This document shows positions 48,166-49,771 of a DNA stretch of 49,771 nt, one piece after another. Position 1 is the first letter of the stretch, and each line of letters opens with the position of its first letter. The notes under the pieces are model-generated. The model did no database searches, was not told the DNA's origin, and saw nothing but the letters and a program-made list of their open reading frames with translations. Made by a program: the position numbers and the translations under genes. The stretch lies in contig JAUYQZ010000020.1 in assembly GCA_030695415.1 (NCBI GenBank), forward strand, positions 1-49,771, read 5' to 3'. The DNA comes from Hylemonella sp. (GTDB taxonomy: Bacteria; Pseudomonadota; Gammaproteobacteria; Burkholderiales; Burkholderiaceae_C).

Positions 48166-49215
48166 ATGAGCATCCAGACCGACGACTTCGCCCCGGCGCC
48201 GCGCATGGTTTCCGCCGCGCCGGCTTCGCCCAAGGAAGAGGCGATCGAACGCGCGCTGCGGCCCAAGCTGCTCGACGAGTACGTGGGCCAGGTGAAGGTG
48301 CGCGAGCAGCTGGAGATCTTCATTGGCGCGGCGAAGAAGCGCAACGAGGCGCTGGACCACGTGCTGCTGTTCGGCCCGCCGGGCCTGGGCAAGACCACGC
48401 TCTCCCACATCATTGCGCAAGAGCTGGGTGTGAACCTGCGCCAGACCAGCGGGCCGGTGCTGGAAAAACCCAAGGACCTGGCCGCGCTGCTGACCAACCT
48501 CGAAGCGAACGATGTGCTGTTCATCGACGAGATCCACCGGCTCAGCCCGGTCGTCGAAGAGATCCTGTACCCCGCGCTGGAGGACTACCAGATCGACATC
48601 ATGATCGGCGAAGGGCCGGCCGCGCGCAGCATCAAGCTCGACCTGCAGCCCTTCACGCTCGTGGGCGCCACCACGCGCGCCGGCATGCTCACCAACCCGC
48701 TGCGCGACCGCTTCGGCATCGTGGCGCGGCTGGAGTTCTACACCTCCGAGGAGCTGGGCCGCATCGTCAAGCGCAGCGCCGGGCTGCTGAACGCCCCCAT
48801 GGACGAAGAAGGGGGCTTCGAGATCGCCCGCCGCTCGCGTGGCACGCCGCGCATCGCCAACCGGCTGCTGCGCCGGGTCCGTGACTATGCCGACGTCAAG
48901 GGCAGCGGAACGATCTCGCTGGACATCGCCAACCGGGCGCTGGCCATGCTGGACGTCGACCCGCTGGGCTTTGACCTGATGGACCGCAAGTTTCTCGAAG
49001 CCCTGATTCACCGCTTTGACGGCGGGCCGGTTGGCTTGGACAACATCGCGGCCAGCATTGGCGAGGAGCCCGGCACGATTGAGGACATGATCGAGCCCTA
49101 ATTGATCCAGCAGGGGTTTTTGCAGCGCACGCCGCGCGGCCGCATTGCCACGCTGGCCGCTTATCGTCACCTGGGCGTGGCGCCGCCGGCCAGCGGCGAC
49201 AGCCTGTTCACCTGA
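48166..49215 (+). pseudogene. ruvB: RuvB Holliday junction helicase with in-frame stop at codon 312
   Basis: The first 311 residues are a clear RuvB: Walker [13 protein letters not shown], Walker [11 protein letters not shown], sensor GATTRAGML and the arginine-finger region. The frame then meets TAA at 49099-49101, where homologues have a Tyr codon (EPYLIQQG). Directly behind it the same frame continues as [19 protein letters not shown] and ends at TGA 49213-49215, giving a total of 349 codons, the usual length. A single base (TAC or TAT to TAA) separates this from an intact gene. The lost 38 residues close the winged-helix DNA-binding domain. It could be a sequencing or assembly error, or a recent nonsense mutation. 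Confidence 0.9.
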
Positions 49216-49233
49216 GGGCCCGGACCTGGCCGT

Positions 49234-49771
49234 TCAGGTCATGGCGCCGCGCGCATCCACCTTGTAGATACGATGCACGGTGCCGTGGCGCAGGCCGCCG
49301 CTCACGCCGATCATCACGTCGTGCAGGTTCACGGTCGGGTCGCAGTGGCCAGGAATCAGCCACAGCATCTGGCCCAGTCCGGGCAGGCGGGTGCAGCCAG
49401 CGGCGGGCCGCAGGATGCCGTGCTCGTCGCCGCCGTTGAAGTATTCCAGCGCACGCTCCGCGTCGGGGGCGTAGACCAGCGGCATGCCGGAATCGATGGC
49501 ATGGCTTTTGTGGCCGGCGTCGCACACGGCATGGCCGCTGTGCGTGCTGATCACCTGGGTTTTGACGAACAGGGCGTGCTCAAACTGGGGCTGCGCCGGG
49601 TCGCGCTCGTTTTGGGCGTAGTCGGCGTCCATGAACAGGAACGAGCCGGCCTGCAGCTCGCCGTACACGCCGCTGGCCGCTTCCAGCACCAGGCTGCCGG
49701 TGCCCGCGCCGGTGACCAGTTCCACCGCAATGCCCTGGGCTTCGATCAGTTGGCGTGTCAGCGTCACCGCC
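49234..49771 (-). CDS. D-threonine aldolase/DSD1-like PLP enzyme, C-terminal part
   Basis: The gene runs off the window's right end; about 178 C-terminal residues are visible. They match the beta-domain of fold-type III D-threonine aldolase and D-serine dehydratase (DSD1) enzymes: TGAGTGSL (phosphate-binding glycines of the barrel), ELQAGSFLFMDADYAQN, CDAGHKSHAIDSGMP, and PGHCDPTVNLHD, whose His and Cys bind the essential metal. The reaction is PLP-dependent cleavage or dehydration of a D-amino acid; the exact substrate cannot be told from this part. It converges on ruvB with 18 bases between the ends. Confidence 0.88.
   Translation of the reverse strand, partial: AVTLTRQLIEAQGIAVELVTGAGTGSLVLEAASGVYGELQAGSFLFMDADYAQNERDPAQPQFEHALFVKTQVISTHSGHAVCDAGHKSHAIDSGMPLVYAPDAERALEYFNGGDEHGILRPAAGCTRLPGLGQMLWLIPGHCDPTVNLHDVMIGVSGGLRHGTVHRIYKVDARGAMT

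Noticed and set aside
49099..49101. Stop-codon recoding in ruvB
   Set aside because: The codon is TAA, which is not used for selenocysteine or pyrrolysine; a mutation or sequence error is simpler even though selD is present.
1..49771. CRISPR arrays, tRNA or rRNA genes, IS elements
   Set aside because: Looked for regular spaced repeats, cloverleaf-type sequences and transposase ORFs; none was seen by eye.

Overview
The window looks like chromosomal DNA of a GC-rich betaproteobacterium, most likely Burkholderiales and probably Comamonadaceae. This is an inference from the gene content (a Bug-type TctC binding protein, a ProQ-family protein, AtzE/F/G amidases, a cytochrome b561/YceI cluster, a SenB-type selenosugar synthase) and from a dispersed repeat with the core CTTCGACAGGCTCAG..CGAACGG that is common in this group. 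No tRNA, rRNA, CRISPR array, integrase or transposase was recognised.

Layout. 1-5.2 kb: the 3' end of an EAL phosphodiesterase gene, a secreted caspase-like protein, then a tightly coupled minus-strand operon egtD-senB-selD/senC for hercynine, selenosugar and selenophosphate. The expected selenoneine synthase gene senA is not there. 5.3-10.9 kb: an Mpo1-like membrane protein, a Bug binding protein, an MmgE/PrpD protein, a 104-bp inverted-repeat element, a VF530/ProQ pair, a lone ureD and an esterase. 11-14 kb: two lipoprotein genes of unknown role. 14-19.7 kb: quinone oxidoreductase, multicopper oxidase, patatin, two YceI proteins and a cytochrome b561. 19.8-24.9 kb: a BrnTA toxin-antitoxin pair, a VIT-family transporter, a DUF805 protein, and a polyphosphate pair (PPK2 plus CYTH-CHAD).

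25.0-27.4 kb and 30.4-33.3 kb: two stretches of lower-GC, minus-strand, mostly unknown ORFs separated by attC-like sites. These are two integron cassette arrays without an integrase (CALIN type). Between them lies a plus-strand block of ordinary genes (an SSB-like OB protein, a 56-residue ORF, LemA and two TPM-domain proteins).

33.4-43.2 kb: a TonB-dependent receptor, an SDR, and a minus-strand operon running atzF - ABC transporter (binding protein, permease, ATPase) - atzG - atzE - GntR regulator. It combines import of a small nitrogenous compound with two hydrolytic steps that release ammonia from carboxybiuret/allophanate. 43.4-46 kb: an unknown HExxH metallopeptidase, a membrane protein and an SRPBCC protein. 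46.1-49.8 kb: conserved housekeeping genes phoH-ybeY diverging from ruvA-ruvB, and the end of a D-threonine-aldolase-like gene. As given, ruvB carries an in-frame TAA at codon 312, and the N-terminus of ybeY is partly encoded by a copy of the dispersed repeat.
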